Shown here piece by piece: positions 1-12,958 of a DNA stretch of 64,000 nucleotides (position 1 is its first letter; every line of letters begins with the position of its first letter). Origin of the DNA: Paraspadella gotoi (Eukaryota > Chaetognatha); NCBI GenBank assembly GCA_051294375.1, contig CM119263.1, positions 2,550,182-2,614,181 of the forward strand, given 5' to 3'. The translations under genes were made by a program, and so were the position numbers. The notes under the pieces were generated by a model. The model did no database searches and was not told the DNA's origin. It saw only the letters and a program-made list of their open reading frames with translations.

Positions 1-2140
1 CTTTATTAAAAAAAAAGTAACGAAATTTCAAGTTCAAAGACCAAATTTCAACCGTCTGGCGATGATTGGTTGAGACTTCAAAAGTTCAAGGGCCTCAGGG
101 CAATAAAATAAAACGATGGCTCATACTATAGTCGTAGTCTGGGGCAAAACAGTCCAACGACAAATAAACTTTTAGGCAAAACTGAAAAAGACTAATTTTT
201 AAGCGTCTTAAAGAAATTTTTAATGCATGTACGTTCTCCATTGTTTCGAATAAATGAATAGAGTTTTTTTTACTAGACTTTAAAAAAGAATTACGAAGAA
301 TAAAATACAAACTAAATTGGAATATACATATTAGCCGTCGGACTTCAATATCCGCATTTTTTTTTGCATCGCGGATGAGATTAGATCCAAAACGATTAAG
401 TGATGGCGTTGAGGCATAATTATTATTCCAAATATTCGGAATTGTGGGCGCTTAACGTAAAAATAATCCATGTGATACCCAGAGGCGCTCCGGAGTAATC
501 CAGGGTAGGGAGAGCGCCCGGGGCAAGAAAGCGCGACCGAACGCAACGTTTCCTCTCTTTCTCTCTCTCTCTCTCCGGCGGGTGAACGAGTTCGCACGAG
601 GGGGTGGGTGGGGGAGAGAGAGAGCCAGCGGGGAAAAAAATCACTCGGTGTCGATTGATTAACGCGACTGAAAAAAGATCCGAAGGGGGAGGTGGAGGAA
701 TGAACGGGGTATTGTGGACGTCGAGACCCGTCGTTTCCCGAATTATCGGAACATAATCCAGTCGATAATGCACCGTGGAAGGAAAGGAGGAAGAAAGAGA
801 AGAGAAGAGAAGAGAAGAGAGAGAGAGAGAAAAAAAAAGAAACGGGTGGCCAGAGAGGGAGGGATGGAAGTAGTGGCCGACGGGCGAAGGAACGAACAGC
901 AAAAGCAGTGAGTGCAACTCGCAGATTCCTAGTCCTCCTCTTCTTTCCTCCTCGTCTCCTCTTCCTCGCGGAGAGAGACGGCTTCTTTCCCGGATTGGTG
1001 GGGAACCAGACTCGGCTCTTCCTCCTCCTCCTCCTCCTTATTCCTCCGGCGCGAGGAACACAAACTAGTGTAGTGGTCGTCGTGTCGGGGAAGCTCTGCC
1101 TTCCGAGCCAAAGAAGAAGAAGAGCGAAGAAAAGAAGGCATCGAGCCGCCTTGCTTTTTTTTTTCCTTTTGCTTTTTTCTTTTTCCAAGGGGACGATCGT
1201 GGGTGAGGGAGGGGGGGGAGGAGAAAGAACGCGAAGGCTGAAACCATCGCGAGGGGTCGATGCCGCGATCGACGCGGGAACGAGACTCATCCAATACCGT
1301 TTTTAAACATAGTAAAAATCTCAATTCGTGCCAAGTGTGGCCCAGTGTGGGAATATTCGCATAGATCAAATTTTCGCTAATCGAGTCAAACTAGAATGAG
1401 CGGATCTTAGGGCGGTATAATTACTTAATTTACCATAATTAAATTGTAAAGCAAAATTTTCGAATTTTCCAAGGACAATAAATTGTGATCTTTTGTTTTT
1501 ACAGGTTTTTCTTTCTGGGATGTCTTTCGCAGTTCAGGTGTGTGGTCAGATCTTGAGGTAACTTCATGTTTCTAGGTCCTGAAATTTTATCGAAATCTAA
1601 TGCAAATATGTTCTGAACTGTAGCAAGAAAACTATTGATGTGAGGCGTAATTTTAAGATAACTTGCTTCCTTCTCAAAAAAAATATGTGGTCTAGCATTT
1701 GAATTCCATACAACAAATCTGTCTTAGTTGCTATTGAAACTTTTCTTAGGTCATTTTTGCCACACTGCTCGATTATAACTCCTTTTTTCGACATACTGCT
1801 TGCTGAGCTAAATTATATTTTGACTGATAAAATTTTGTAATTTCTTTCATTTTCGCTTTTCATCATTCTCTGTCTTACTCAAGGGGACTTGTTTTCAACT
1901 TATTCCTTATGCCAATAAATTAACTGTGGTTGAAAGAGATTTTCAGAAGAACTGACTAAAGATCAATTTGCACACAAATTAAGATAATTTTGTTTTTAAA
2001 TTAATTTAAGATTTATAATAAAAAATTTACTATTGGCTGATGAAAAAGAAAACAAAACATTTCAGCGAAGAATGTCATTAGTTGGTATAATACGTATTAA
2101 AACGAAGTCACAGCTATATGTAAGTTTGAAAATTCAATCA
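1..2140. other. Gene-free left flank with CT/GA-biased block
   Basis: No exon could be supported here. Positions about 545-1240 are richer in GC and strongly biased to CT runs followed by GA and AG runs, which creates long low-complexity open frames in several frames at once. These look like shadows of composition, not proteins. A donor-like AGCA/GTGAGT sits near 905-912, so a non-coding first exon is possible but unproven. The rest is AT-rich with nothing recognisable. Confidence 0.5.
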
Positions 2141-5100
2141 TTAAGAATTATGCATATGATGTAATTGATGAGTAATGGATGGATCTTGTTTGTTGGATCG
2201 AAGTAGTTCTGAAACTTCGTCATGACCAGGCATAGAGGAATGTTCAAAATTGCTTATAACTCCTTTGGAGTCAGTATTCTCGTTTAAAAAACTAACGTGT
2301 TCTTTAGTAGAACGATTCGGAGCTCCTTTGTTGACTGACTCCAGACCCCACTCGGCTAAACCTTTGAGGGCATGAAGAGACGCAGCATCTTGTGACGCTT
2401 CCAAAGTCATTCCAGACCCATGACTCACCTACACGAATTGTTTACAACGATTTAACAAGATTTTATGGAGGAATGGCGCGTTAAAATTACTTTTTATAAA
2501 TGAATTATTTAGTTGATTATACTTTATGATTCAACTTTTTGATACCTACTACTTAACATTTATAATTTAGAATTACAACTATGTCCATCGTCCAGTTCAT
2601 TGGGGAAAAAGATATAGATAAAGATGCTCAATCCTCAGCCTAATTCATTGCTTACGGGTGATCTTAATCGATCCAACCGTGAATTTAGTCCCAAACAGAC
2701 AGGACAAATTAAGGCCCGTTATTTGCTAGTTTCAGAACTTCGGACCAGACTGTAGTCCGCGACTACAGGTGGGTTAGTCGTTCCGTCCCGCTTACTCGCG
2801 TTGACATCAACGGGGGGGAACCCGAGGCCGCTTGGTGGGAAGAGAGAATTCGCGGTCTTAGCCAATCGGGGTTGCGCTGATAGAATCAGGCGGGTGGTGA
2901 TAGTGAATGTGTTGCCTCAAACAAATTTTTCCCCCCCATTTACCATCAAACTTGATAAAAAGCCAATACTACTTAGATGCTGCACATAAAATATTCGTTG
3001 TCATTGATTTACCTGAGGAGGGTTGGTAGTCAAAGAAACTAAAGATAAATACTCTTGCCCATGCCCTTTTTTGGGAAAGTCTGTGAAATTGACATTGAAA
3101 CCTACGAAAAAGAAAAATTCGGTTAGGCTGGCTATGTTATTAGCTTGTATGTCCGAAGTCAGGAGCAAGAGAACAAAACTACTAGACTACTGTAGAGTCT
3201 TGAGAATCTAAGAGAATATTGGTGAAAAACTCATAGGGTATTGCTATGTTATAATCTTCTAAGAGGGATGGAGGCCTTAACCCATCATAGCCATCTGAGT
3301 CTAATGTCAGGGGCATTATTGTTGTTCCAATTTAATAAGACTAACCCAACACTTTGGCAAGATAAATTAGCTGTTGCTTAGGAGGAACAGCTTGAGAGGA
3401 TTCGACGGGAGATCTCGGAAGAATTGCAACGGAGCCAGAAGTAACTTTTCCGCTGATAATTGAATTCGAGGGATCTAGTTTGTCGACAGAAGATAAATTG
3501 GTTGGTAGATAGGCGTTTTGATGAAAAGGCCCACCATTAGTAAAATGACCTCCGCCATTTAAAGTTACGGTGTTTGCAACCTGTTAAAACAATTTTAACA
3601 AAAGTAGTAATTTAACGAACTCAATCGAGATAAAAAATTCGTCATAATTGATTATTTTTACGATTTAGTTACAATTTATTTTTCATCAATTACTTACGAT
3701 TAAAACAAATTAATATCAAACGGCGATCAATTAAATCAAATTAATCGAGAGGCACACGGGACCTGCTATGTCATTATCCTGTCCAAAGTCAGGGGCAAGA
3801 TAGCTTATTTATTAAATGAATGGATAACTTTTATATTGGTTGTACAAATTTCATTAAACAGTTTCAAATGTTTAAATCAAAATGTTTTTAAAAAAATCAT
3901 TTTTTCAAATTTTTACAAAAATATACTTCGATTAAATAATTCGACATTTAAAAATGCTTACAATGAAAATACTGCAATTCCATTTATACCTGCGGAGGCA
4001 CAAGTTGACTGTGGATTATCGAAGCTGATGAACCATTGGTTAAACAAAAATTTGTCTCATTAACAACCATTAACGAAACGCTTGAATCAGTCGATTCACT
4101 TTTTGAAGCGTTGCTAAGAATGGCTTCCGCAGTAGGTGATGTGCCCTGAAAGCCCACATATAAATTCGTTCAATGTTTTTAAACCAATGTTATGTTTGAT
4201 AACAATATTTATTTCCGGAATAATTTGAAAAGGTATAAAAACCGCTAACCACCTGGTTAAGTAGTTCTTGTGCAATTGTCGCAGTCATTTGTTGAGACAT
4301 GGGCGCCTGAAAATTTGAAAGCAGGACGGTTTCGTAAGTTTTCGAATAATTTACATAGAATAGTATTTAAATATTTCCATAACACTATTTCAATTTATAT
4401 TACCTGATTATCTTTGGCCTTCAATGTTGTAGCTTCAATATTGCTGCTTGAGTTACAAAAAGTTGCCGATGATCCTTCTGGCATGAAAATTACTCCAGGC
4501 AATTGCTGAAAAATATTGAAAAATAATTTTCTTAAAAAACATTTGTCATTCGAAAAGGAAAAGTTCATACTTTTGGGAAATCATCAAATGGTAGTTTTCG
4601 ATACATGAAACAATCCTTAAAATGAAACAAAAGCTGTCCGGTGCGATCAGGGTTAGAAAAGCAAGGAAAGGCTCATAGACTTATACCTGCAAAGAATTGC
4701 CGCATTTTCTATTTTTTCTGTAAATTTGACCAGCGCCATCCACTAAACCTCTTTCCGCAGCAGCATCCGATAAGGTAAACGTCACCTGAAAAAAAATTAC
4801 GTCAAGGTAGAAAGGAACACAGATGATTAAAAGACAAACAATGTCGCGTAAAAAACGCGATTTTTAACATTAAGCTTAATTAGCTAGAACAAAGAAATGA
4901 CTTTTTAAAAAGGGCAATTTTTATCGCTACAGTTTTAAACCTTTTTATTAGCAGTTTCGGCAGTAGGAGTGCTTCCAGGAGTTCGAATCGCCGGTTTATC
5001 GGGTTGAGGAGACGGTCTCGAATAGCCCATTATCTGAAGCATGATTTCAGCTGCAGAGCGTTTTGCGAGCTTTTTATTCGGTCCATTCCCCGTACAGCTG

Positions 5101-7730
5101 TTTTCGTTGACTGTAACCTAAAACCCAAGGGTTAATACCGTAATTATTATTTAAAAAAAAAAAAGCTTCAATAAAGAACGAACCATTTGTAAAACATCTT
5201 CACCTGCATAACGAACTCTCTCCGTCGAGGAAGCCCTCTTTCGGTGAGAAGAGTAAAAACCGGTTCTTTCTCTCTTTTAGCTTGTTGAATTTGAATAAGG
5301 CGACTAATAGGATTGATGCCTTGGCCGTAATCTTGGTTCCCTTTCTGGACTTTGATTAGATTCTGCCTTTTCTTCTTGGGAGCCGTCTTAACCTTGTGCA
5401 ACGCCAATTCTTCATCTTCATCAGGAGGCATTGGCGGCAACTCCCGCAGCAATTTTATCATTTCCTCTGCAGCTTTTTTCTTTGAAACCTACGACGCGTG
5501 GGAGACAATAAATCAAAACAAAGACTTGAAAATAAAAAGTTGAAAATAAAAACTGAGAACTTGGGCGTTAAGCGAACTGATGGCGTTTATTATAGTAGTT
5601 TCTTGAAAAGCATTTCTTTTCCTTTTTACAGAATAACACGCCACCAAACAACGAGAACGAATTTACCCATCTTTAAATGGCATGTCTAAGGCCATTCCCC
5701 TTCTCTCCGTGTGATGCTCACCTTTTTTCCATTTCCCTCGGCTTCGGTCTTTAACGACAACCGTTCCTCATCGCCGAGCGGTGCGCCGCCCTCGACGACG
5801 CACTGCGTCACGTACATTCTCATGTGAGGCGGACCGGACTCTTTGATCACGTGAAAGTCGACAGTGAGACGCCGTTTGAGAGCGATTTCGTGAACGAGAC
5901 TGATTTCCGATTTTAGTTGATCATCCTCTTCGGGAGGAGACGATGGGTCTTTGGCCTCTCCCGTCACTGGCTCATCGCCGAAGCTCGATCCCTCGTCGTC
6001 GTCGTCGTCGTCGTCGTCGATCGGAGCGGCCGTCACGTTCTCCACGTCCAGCGATCCCGGCACGGGTTCGTCGCAGTCCGTGGACGACCGGGATCTCTGC
6101 CTCCCTTCCACCTCGTGGCTCGACTCGAGATTCCGAATGCAGGCGAGAGCTTTGGTAGCCGCCTGATGTCGGGCCAGTTGGCGCGTGGCTCCGTAGCCTA
6201 AGAATTCGCGGGAACCAACTTTGAGGTTGACGCAAAAGAGTTTGGCGGCGCGGGCGGCGTGGTAACGTTGATTGTAGGCGCCGCGGAAGTCGTATGATGG
6301 AGGAATGTAGGGTGGGGGAATGGCGGGGTGAGGAAAGGGAGGACGCGCCAGAGGGAAAACCCCGTTGACCGGATGAGGATGTGAAAGGGGAATCCGCGAA
6401 GGGGGGCGGAGGGGCGGAGGGGCAAAGGATACCGAGGCGCGAAATCGGAAGACGGAATCGCAAAATGACTAGAAAGGTTTCCCGGAGGCGGAAGGCCCGG
6501 AACAGGGAGTAGAGTTTGATAATGAAGGGGTGGCGTTTGTTGATGGCTGCTGAACCCAAGGAGTGGTTGGTTCAGGTGCTCCAAAGTCGTGTACAACGGG
6601 ACGTCCCCGCGTTTCATGGCTAACGCGTTCAGTTCGACCGTCGGGGTGAGAGAGTTGATGACGAAGGATTCTCGGTTGCGGTTCACTCTGTTAGGATGAG
6701 ACGGGATGTTAAGCCTCAAGTATTATTTTTTTTTTAAATCTTGTTTATAAATATATGTTTAAAGAAAATAATTTTGCCACAACATAATTTTTTACCGAGA
6801 AATGGGATGCTTGTATTTAGTCTCGACCAACGCTTTGTCCGCTGCTGCATGTTGGGATTTTTTTATGCTCGGTCCCGAGGCTGCGAATTCTTCTTCTCCG
6901 AGTTTCAAGACAACAGAAAACGTTTTCTGCAAATGTTAAAAAATCATTAAAACTAAATTGCCGTAAGGCGTAACCAAATTCCATCGGACAAAAAGTAAAA
7001 GACAATATGGAAAAGGATGCCTATCTGAGCAATTCGTCTGTAGCACACAAGGTTTGTAATTTTGGTTACCATCACGTCCAGTCATTAACTCTTACTTTTC
7101 GCCTCAAGTGACAAATAAGTATGGGCTGCTGAACTCAAAGCCAACAGCGTCTTTTAAAACAAGTTATAGTTACCTTGTGGGCGGGTCCCGTCTCATCCAC
7201 AAGTTTATACTGAACGAAAAAGTAAACGGGTAAAGTTTATTTCATTAGCAAAAAACGGGGTTGTGGGATGGAAAATAGATGAAAATTGAGAAAAAAAATC
7301 TATAAAGAGAAGTTAAATGTAAAAAATAGTAACGAAGGATTAAAAACTACCTGATGAGATATTTTATTGAACCGCGCCAGTTCATTTATCAAACACATTG
7401 GGGTTTTTTCTTTGTTGTTTCCTAAGCCAGTTGATTCTCCGATCGCAAGAGACTGCGCATCAGCTGTTGCAGGACAAGTCGATGAAGAAACTGAAGGGGT
7501 TCTCGGAACAGTTGAAACTTCTGTCGGGAGCGATAAAAAATTAACCCAAGTAAAAATAAAAAAACGCTTTTTAGTTGTGTGAGGTTTTTTTTATACATTT
7601 TACCTTTTGACAGAGAAGGTCTGTTTCCTATTGTGGTTGTTGTTATTGCTGTGGTCACCGGTGACTGGCATGAAGGAAGCGGTCGTATCAAGACACCATT
7701 AACTGAAGAGGCAGCTACGGTCGCCGACAT
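2141..7730 (-). CDS. stau: Staufen-type double-stranded RNA-binding protein (15 coding exons, one apparent 1-nt frameshift)
   Basis: Binds structured mRNAs through tandem dsRBDs for localisation, translation control and decay. Exons on the minus strand: 7730-7604, 7520-7351, 7209-7174 (36-nt microexon), 6926-6796, 6687-5722, 5488-5204, 5117-4941, 4785-4687, 4615-4571, 4505-4404, 4306-4253, 4145-3990, 3580-3346, 3101-3013, 2428-2141; all introns GT-AG. Five dsRBDs are visible: dsRBD1 ([18 protein letters not shown] to [14 protein letters not shown]), dsRBD2 ([12 protein letters not shown], then GAYNQRYH and [14 protein letters not shown]), dsRBD3 ([23 protein letters not shown]), dsRBD4 ([34 protein letters not shown]) and the C-terminal dsRBD5 ([29 protein letters not shown]). 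This is the standard animal Staufen order. Exon 5 needs one extra base near 6391-6430 to join its two halves; with it the CDS totals 2961 nt (986 residues). A poly-Asp run lies near 5997-6021. Confidence 0.95.
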
Positions 7731-8552
7731 GATTGTCTTATACTACTAATAAATATAAAGGACATTATTAAAAATCGAAAATTCGCCGTTACAAATAATA
7801 ACTTATTACTCACGTTGCGCAAAAATACTGGAAAGAAGTGGAAAATGTCAGGAATGTATTCATCGAAATTAGGCTGCCCTTGGTAAACAGCAGGGAAAAG
7901 TCACGGACAACTAAACCCAACAAATTTTGCTCAGGTTACATAGATTCTCAGCAGCTGCAGCTCAGATGCGCAGCGCAGCGCAGTATAGACAAAAGAACCC
8001 TGAGAGAAAAACTGACACTTCTCATTGTAGCAATTGCCTATGTATAATATGAGAAAAGAACCAAAACATCTAGAAATAAATGTAGTTACTAAATATAAAA
8101 AAATCTAACTCTAAACTTGATTATTTTGCTCAAAGTCAAATGCTAGGCACTTAAAATTTATTGCAACTTCTTACTATAGACTAATAGAGTCTTTTCGAAG
8201 CTCTTCTTCTCAATGCTACTGCTACTATAACTGCTTCCAAAATATGTTATATCTATGGATTTCATTTTCCACAAGATATAAAAATACAACAAAATTTGGA
8301 AAAAAATTCTTGCATAACCAATTTAGCTATATTTACATCTTCAAATCTAAAATGAGTTAAAATAATTATCTCGGTGCATAGAAAACAAGTTTCCAAGCCT
8401 AGCTTAATCCGGATTCTGGATGGGAACGCAGTTATTTCGAACAACAGCTATGCTTAAATAATAACACAATTCGGTACCAATACAATATCTTCGAAAAGTT
8501 TGAGTTTGAGTTTCGATCCGAGAAGAGGGAGAACGAGTAGAAACCCCTTCGC
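7731..8552. other. Spacer between CDV3 stop and staufen start
   Basis: AT-rich sequence with no supportable exon. It contains an acceptor-like TTTATTAG at about 7746-7753 (minus strand) 15 nt before the staufen ATG, and a short GC-richer patch near 7950-7985 (repeated GCAGC/GCGCAG words). The remainder should include the CDV3 3' UTR. Confidence 0.5.
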
Positions 8553-9670
8553 CTAATCCGTTCCCCGCGAGAGAGCGTCCCACTTGTTTTGCAATGAGAC
8601 GTCGGTGATGAGCTTTCCGGATCTCTCGTTGAAGGGCGACTGTGACTTGACTTTGGGATTGCCCTTTCCGCCGAGGCTGGAGCCAAGAGATGGAAAGAGT
8701 TCTTCGTTGCTAATGTCCGGCGCGGATTTGGGATTCCGCCGGACGCCGGGAGGGACGCCGGTCTTGCCGCTGGCCGCCGCTTTCATCGCCGCTCGTTGCG
8801 CGGGCGGGATGTACTTTTGCGGGGCGGCGTTTTCTTGGGGTTTCTCTTCGACAGTACTTTCCACTTCCGTCGTCGATTCCTTCGTCCTCGAATTGGCGGC
8901 GGCGGCAGCCGCCTCGGGGATTTTCCAAACTTGGACGCCGCCGCACGAAATCGCCTTTCCTTCTTCGTCGTATTCTACGGTAAATCAAACTAAAGATCAA
9001 GAGGTGAATATGAAAATAATAATAATAATAATAAAATAAGACGTCGAACAATTATTCAATGCAATTGAAAACAATGTAGTGACAAAAGGAAACATTCCGC
9101 GTTTATTAATACGCGTGAAATCAAAATACTATCCTCGACTAACTTACCGATTTCCTCGTCAACATCCTCGACCGACTCTTCGATCTTCAACTTTTGAATT
9201 CTGAGTCCAGAGTAATCGGCTTCTTTCTCCAGAGCGAAATCGTTCCATTCTTGGTCATCGTCTTTTCCTTGCTCTAACCTTGGCGACTCCTTCATTTGGC
9301 GGGAGGGGGAGGGTTAATGATGTAATTCTATCCATTATATGCAAAACTATGTGTATATTTCGTCTCGTTTTCATTAAGAGGCGTAACACTGTACTTTAAG
9401 ATGGGACGAAGCAACACAAAGGCCACGCCCATAAAAATTCTAAAAGAGACCGAAGGGGCGGACCTGAATTTTCTCGACGGCGTCCGACTTGGTCTCGCTT
9501 CCCTCGGCGTCCTCTAACTTTCCAGTTTTATTTTTCTTTTTTTTGGGTTTTTCGGCGACGGGGTTGAAATCGTCGGCGGTGAAGACGCTCTTAGTCTTTT
9601 TAGTCTTTTTCTTATCTTTCTTGGCAAAGAAATCGTCGAGGGTTTCGCTCGCGTCTCCCGGCATTTGCAT
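8553..9670 (-). CDS. CDV3: CDV3 homologue
   Basis: Three minus-strand exons: 9670-9464, 9289-9148 and 8974-8553, in phase, giving 256 residues (human CDV3 is similar in length). The N-terminus carries the family hallmark LDDFFAKKDKKK followed by a lysine-rich stretch. The middle has EWNDFALEKEADYSGLRIQK, matching the conserved DEW...EVDYSGLRVQ block. The C-terminal exon has YIPPAQRAA and DISNEELFPSL, equivalent to the YRPPGAR and FPSL motifs. The biochemical role of CDV3 is poorly defined; it is a small, soluble, charged protein. The start is the first of two close ATGs (9670 and 9664). The bases before it read TTTTCCAAG directly abutting the ATG, an acceptor-like context. It lies in the same orientation as staufen, 0.8 kb upstream of it. 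Confidence 0.9.
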
Positions 9671-12600
9671 CTTGGAAAACAAGGTTTATCACATTGACCT
9701 GGAAACGTAGTTATTAATTAACGCGACGGTAAAAAAATTTCAAGATAAGATAACACTTTCCAGCTATATAATTATAATAGAATATGATGTACCAGGGAAG
9801 TGAGGAATCAAATTAGTGATTTTACATGTATGAAAACAGAATGACAAATTCAATTACGTTCCCCTTAATACAATAATTTAAATGAAGTTGTGAAATAACT
9901 TGTCACGTTTCAATTTCGAGGAAGATAAGAATATTGATGACGTACAATGACGTATTCACTTTTATGCGTAGATTTAGAGAAACATGTGCCTGACTAATCT
10001 TAAGGTGAAGCAAACCGAATGTTGCAGACCATCTGCTTTGAATCTCTAAATAGACAAAAGGTTAACGCTAAGTAGTATAGCACTAAGATCTTATCTACAA
10101 TTTCACTAAGTTCTATTAACAATTCTTTTCAACATGTACCCGGTGCAATTACCGTACACTTTTTGAAAAAAATTATGCGGCTGATTGTTACTCCTAATAT
10201 TTTCACATTTAAACTTTTACCTATTTCTGGTTAAAACTCGCATACCGAGACACAATGAATCATGGAGAACTTTATTAAGGATTTTCCTATAATAAAATGC
10301 GTGAAAAGAGACTCACCGATAGGTCAAACCATCCGTTCAGATAATATTTAGTAAACGCCTATCTTTGAAAAAAAAGTTTGTTTTTTTTGCCTTTTGATCT
10401 GAATATACTAATTCTATTACATGTTTCAATAGTATTTCTAAAAATATTTCAAAATGTCAAGAAATTTAAAAGAAAACTAATATGATACTAAATAGATAAC
10501 TAAATCGTAGGCACTATGAAAATATTTAAATTAATTTTAATTTTAGGTCAAAAGTGATTTTAATATGAATATTTACAGTTTATTGTTCATAGCGCCCTCC
10601 AAGCAATTGACTGGCTAATGTCTATTTCCAAACCACTTTTGGTGTTTAAAACGATGAAATAATAAGCATAATAATTCTAATTTGGGCATTAAGATATGAC
10701 AGAGGACAAGCATAATATACTACCATGCTATTAACAACAAAAACAGAACAGGACCCTTACAAACTACTGATTGTTTTTTAAAATATACAGCTTTTCACAT
10801 GTATAAGCACCATGGCACATAAATATAAGAATATGGAACTAAATTACCCTTTTCGGAAGAAAAAAAAATCAACTGATGGAAATATTAGCGCTATAATACT
10901 CAAACTCCCTGCCGCACTAAAACTTCTACTAAATATATTTGAAATATGCTTATTGCTTTTTAAAGTACGTTTGGCTAATGACTTGAAAGGATCGAGCTTT
11001 AGAAAGATACATCCTTCATGACAGTTTGCTAACTATACTTAATATATCATACAAACTGTAACTTATAAAAAACTATGATATGGCACCGGCATTGAAAAAA
11101 AAAATCGCTATTTTTTGAAAAGAATACATAAATAGAAAATTCTAAAAATGTTACAGCTTAAACCTATAAAATTTATAACATTAGCCCCCCAAAAATTAAA
11201 TAAAAGAGAATAAGCGTCAAGCCAATTGAGATGACGGAGAGTATCGGGAAAATAACAAAAAAAAGTAAAAAATCTAAATTTATATCCTACCATCACATTT
11301 AATCCTTTTTTTCTGATTTCATGTGTGATGATCAACTAAGACTTATTATACAAAAAAATATTTGGTTTCATGTAGGACTGTAGTTTGGAAATTCCCAAAT
11401 ATGACAATAATTATGATATAATAGTTTTATAACATTTTTAGAAAAAATGAATACCCAATAGAGCGTAGTGAAAGTTACGTACGGAAATTCTAAAAAGTCA
11501 ATTATGAACAACATACCATCAGTGAACATTAATTTGTAAAAAAAAATAATTTTATGTTTTTTAATTTTCGCAGTAGGCTATATTCATATATAATACTATA
11601 CTTATAAACTTGAAAAATTTCAAAATAAGCTTTCCTTAATTTCGATTACAGATTTGAATTCTTAGTCAAAAGTTGATAAAAGAAAATATAATCATTTTTA
11701 AAAATTCTTTTATTAAGTGGGTTAAAAATTAAAAAAAACTATATTTAATATATAAAAATTTAATTTTCAGCTTAAAATATAGTTTTTTCTAATTTTTGAC
11801 CCACTTAATGAAATAATTTTTCAAAAAGAGTTATATTTCTTTTATATCAACTTTTTATGACGAATCCAAATCTGCAAAAAATCTTAAAAAAACTGTTTTG
11901 AAATTTTAATATTTATTGGATTATACTAGTATAAATATGGCTTACTGCGTAAATTGTAAATTTATTATAAATTTTTTTATACATAAATGTTCATTAGTTA
12001 ATGTTGATCGTTCCTCACTTTTAGAATTTTAATTAAAAGTTAAATTTAGAAATTTTACTACGCCTTAATACCCAAGGATAATAAAATTCATAATTATATT
12101 ATCTTAAATTTAAAATATAAATCGCTTCCATGCAGTTGATTTTATGAATCATTATTAATAAACTAGTCAATGAATTAAGTGATTTCAAGTAATTATTTAA
12201 AACAAGTACATGAATCTAATAATTAAAGAAAAATCTCATTTTAGTACCCATGCTTATGAAGAATTTCTCATGGCTACCAGTTATCCGACAGCATGAACCA
12301 AGATGGGAACTTGCCATCGAACAACACAGAAACGGCGATAAACGTTTATGTAAAAGTAACGAGAAAAGGTAGATAAGCTGACGCGAATGGCAAAAAACTA
12401 AGTGCTCAAATCCATATCTAAATAAAAATGCCGGAGTAAAAAAAAATCACAGAAACTGGTGAGAGGTGCCTTTAGGGAAGAGAAGCCCTTCACCAGGTAA
12501 TATATAATCTTGCCCTATAACGTAATAGACACACTTTCTCTTCACTTTTCAACTCGAATGAAAATTGGAATAAATAGGTTCGTTAAGTCGTCTTGTTATA

Positions 12601-12958
12601 ACAGAACGAAAAGCTGCTCCATCATGCGGAATCGCAGATAATATTCTGATTGGAAATTGTAAAGATTGGAAAGTAAAAGCATCTTTGAAACTTGACTATT
12701 ATTTCCTTGTGGCAAATAAAGTTATAAATACGATAAAGCTGAGGTTTACCTAATCATCATTATTAGTATTTGAATTAAAAAAAAAACAAAAAACCCATGG
12801 TGTACTTTTACCTCCAAATCCAATTGTCACAATTGTTCTGATATCTTTAAAAGAGACCAACTCGCGCAGGGCGGAGCACTTTCATTAAAATGTCCACAAT
12901 GGAACCCGGGTAAATGAAACCCAATTAAGGAAGTTTTAGTCGGTTACTCGAGAGGAGG
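9671..12958. other. AT-rich spacer upstream of CDV3 and downstream of WASF
   Basis: About 3.3 kb of AT-rich DNA with no coding exon I can support. The short open frames near 10812-11021 and 11108-11335 have no codon bias and no motifs. The recognisable component is the 609-bp fold-back element at 11459-12067. The 12250-12958 part probably includes WASF 3' flanking sequence. Confidence 0.6.
11451..12075. mobile_element. Fold-back MITE, hAT-like, with 8-bp target site duplication
   Basis: The element occupies 11459-12067 (609 bp) and is flanked by identical 8-mers ATACCCAA at 11451-11458 and 12068-12075. The ends are inverted: left TAGAGCGTAGTGAAAG, right (reverse complement) TAAGGCGTAGTAAAAT. 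The inversion runs through most of the element as a long imperfect hairpin centred near 11761; for example AAGTGGGT at about 11716 pairs with ACCCACTT at about 11800. There is no ORF, so it is non-autonomous. An 8-bp duplication with ends starting TA(G/A)(A/G)G suggests the hAT superfamily; that assignment is inference. Confidence 0.85.

Noticed and set aside
331-1369. Long overlapping open frames (up to 319 codons) on both strands
   Set aside because: They follow CT/GA composition, consist of Ser/Leu/Phe or Arg/Glu/Lys runs in all frames, and show no domain or splice support.
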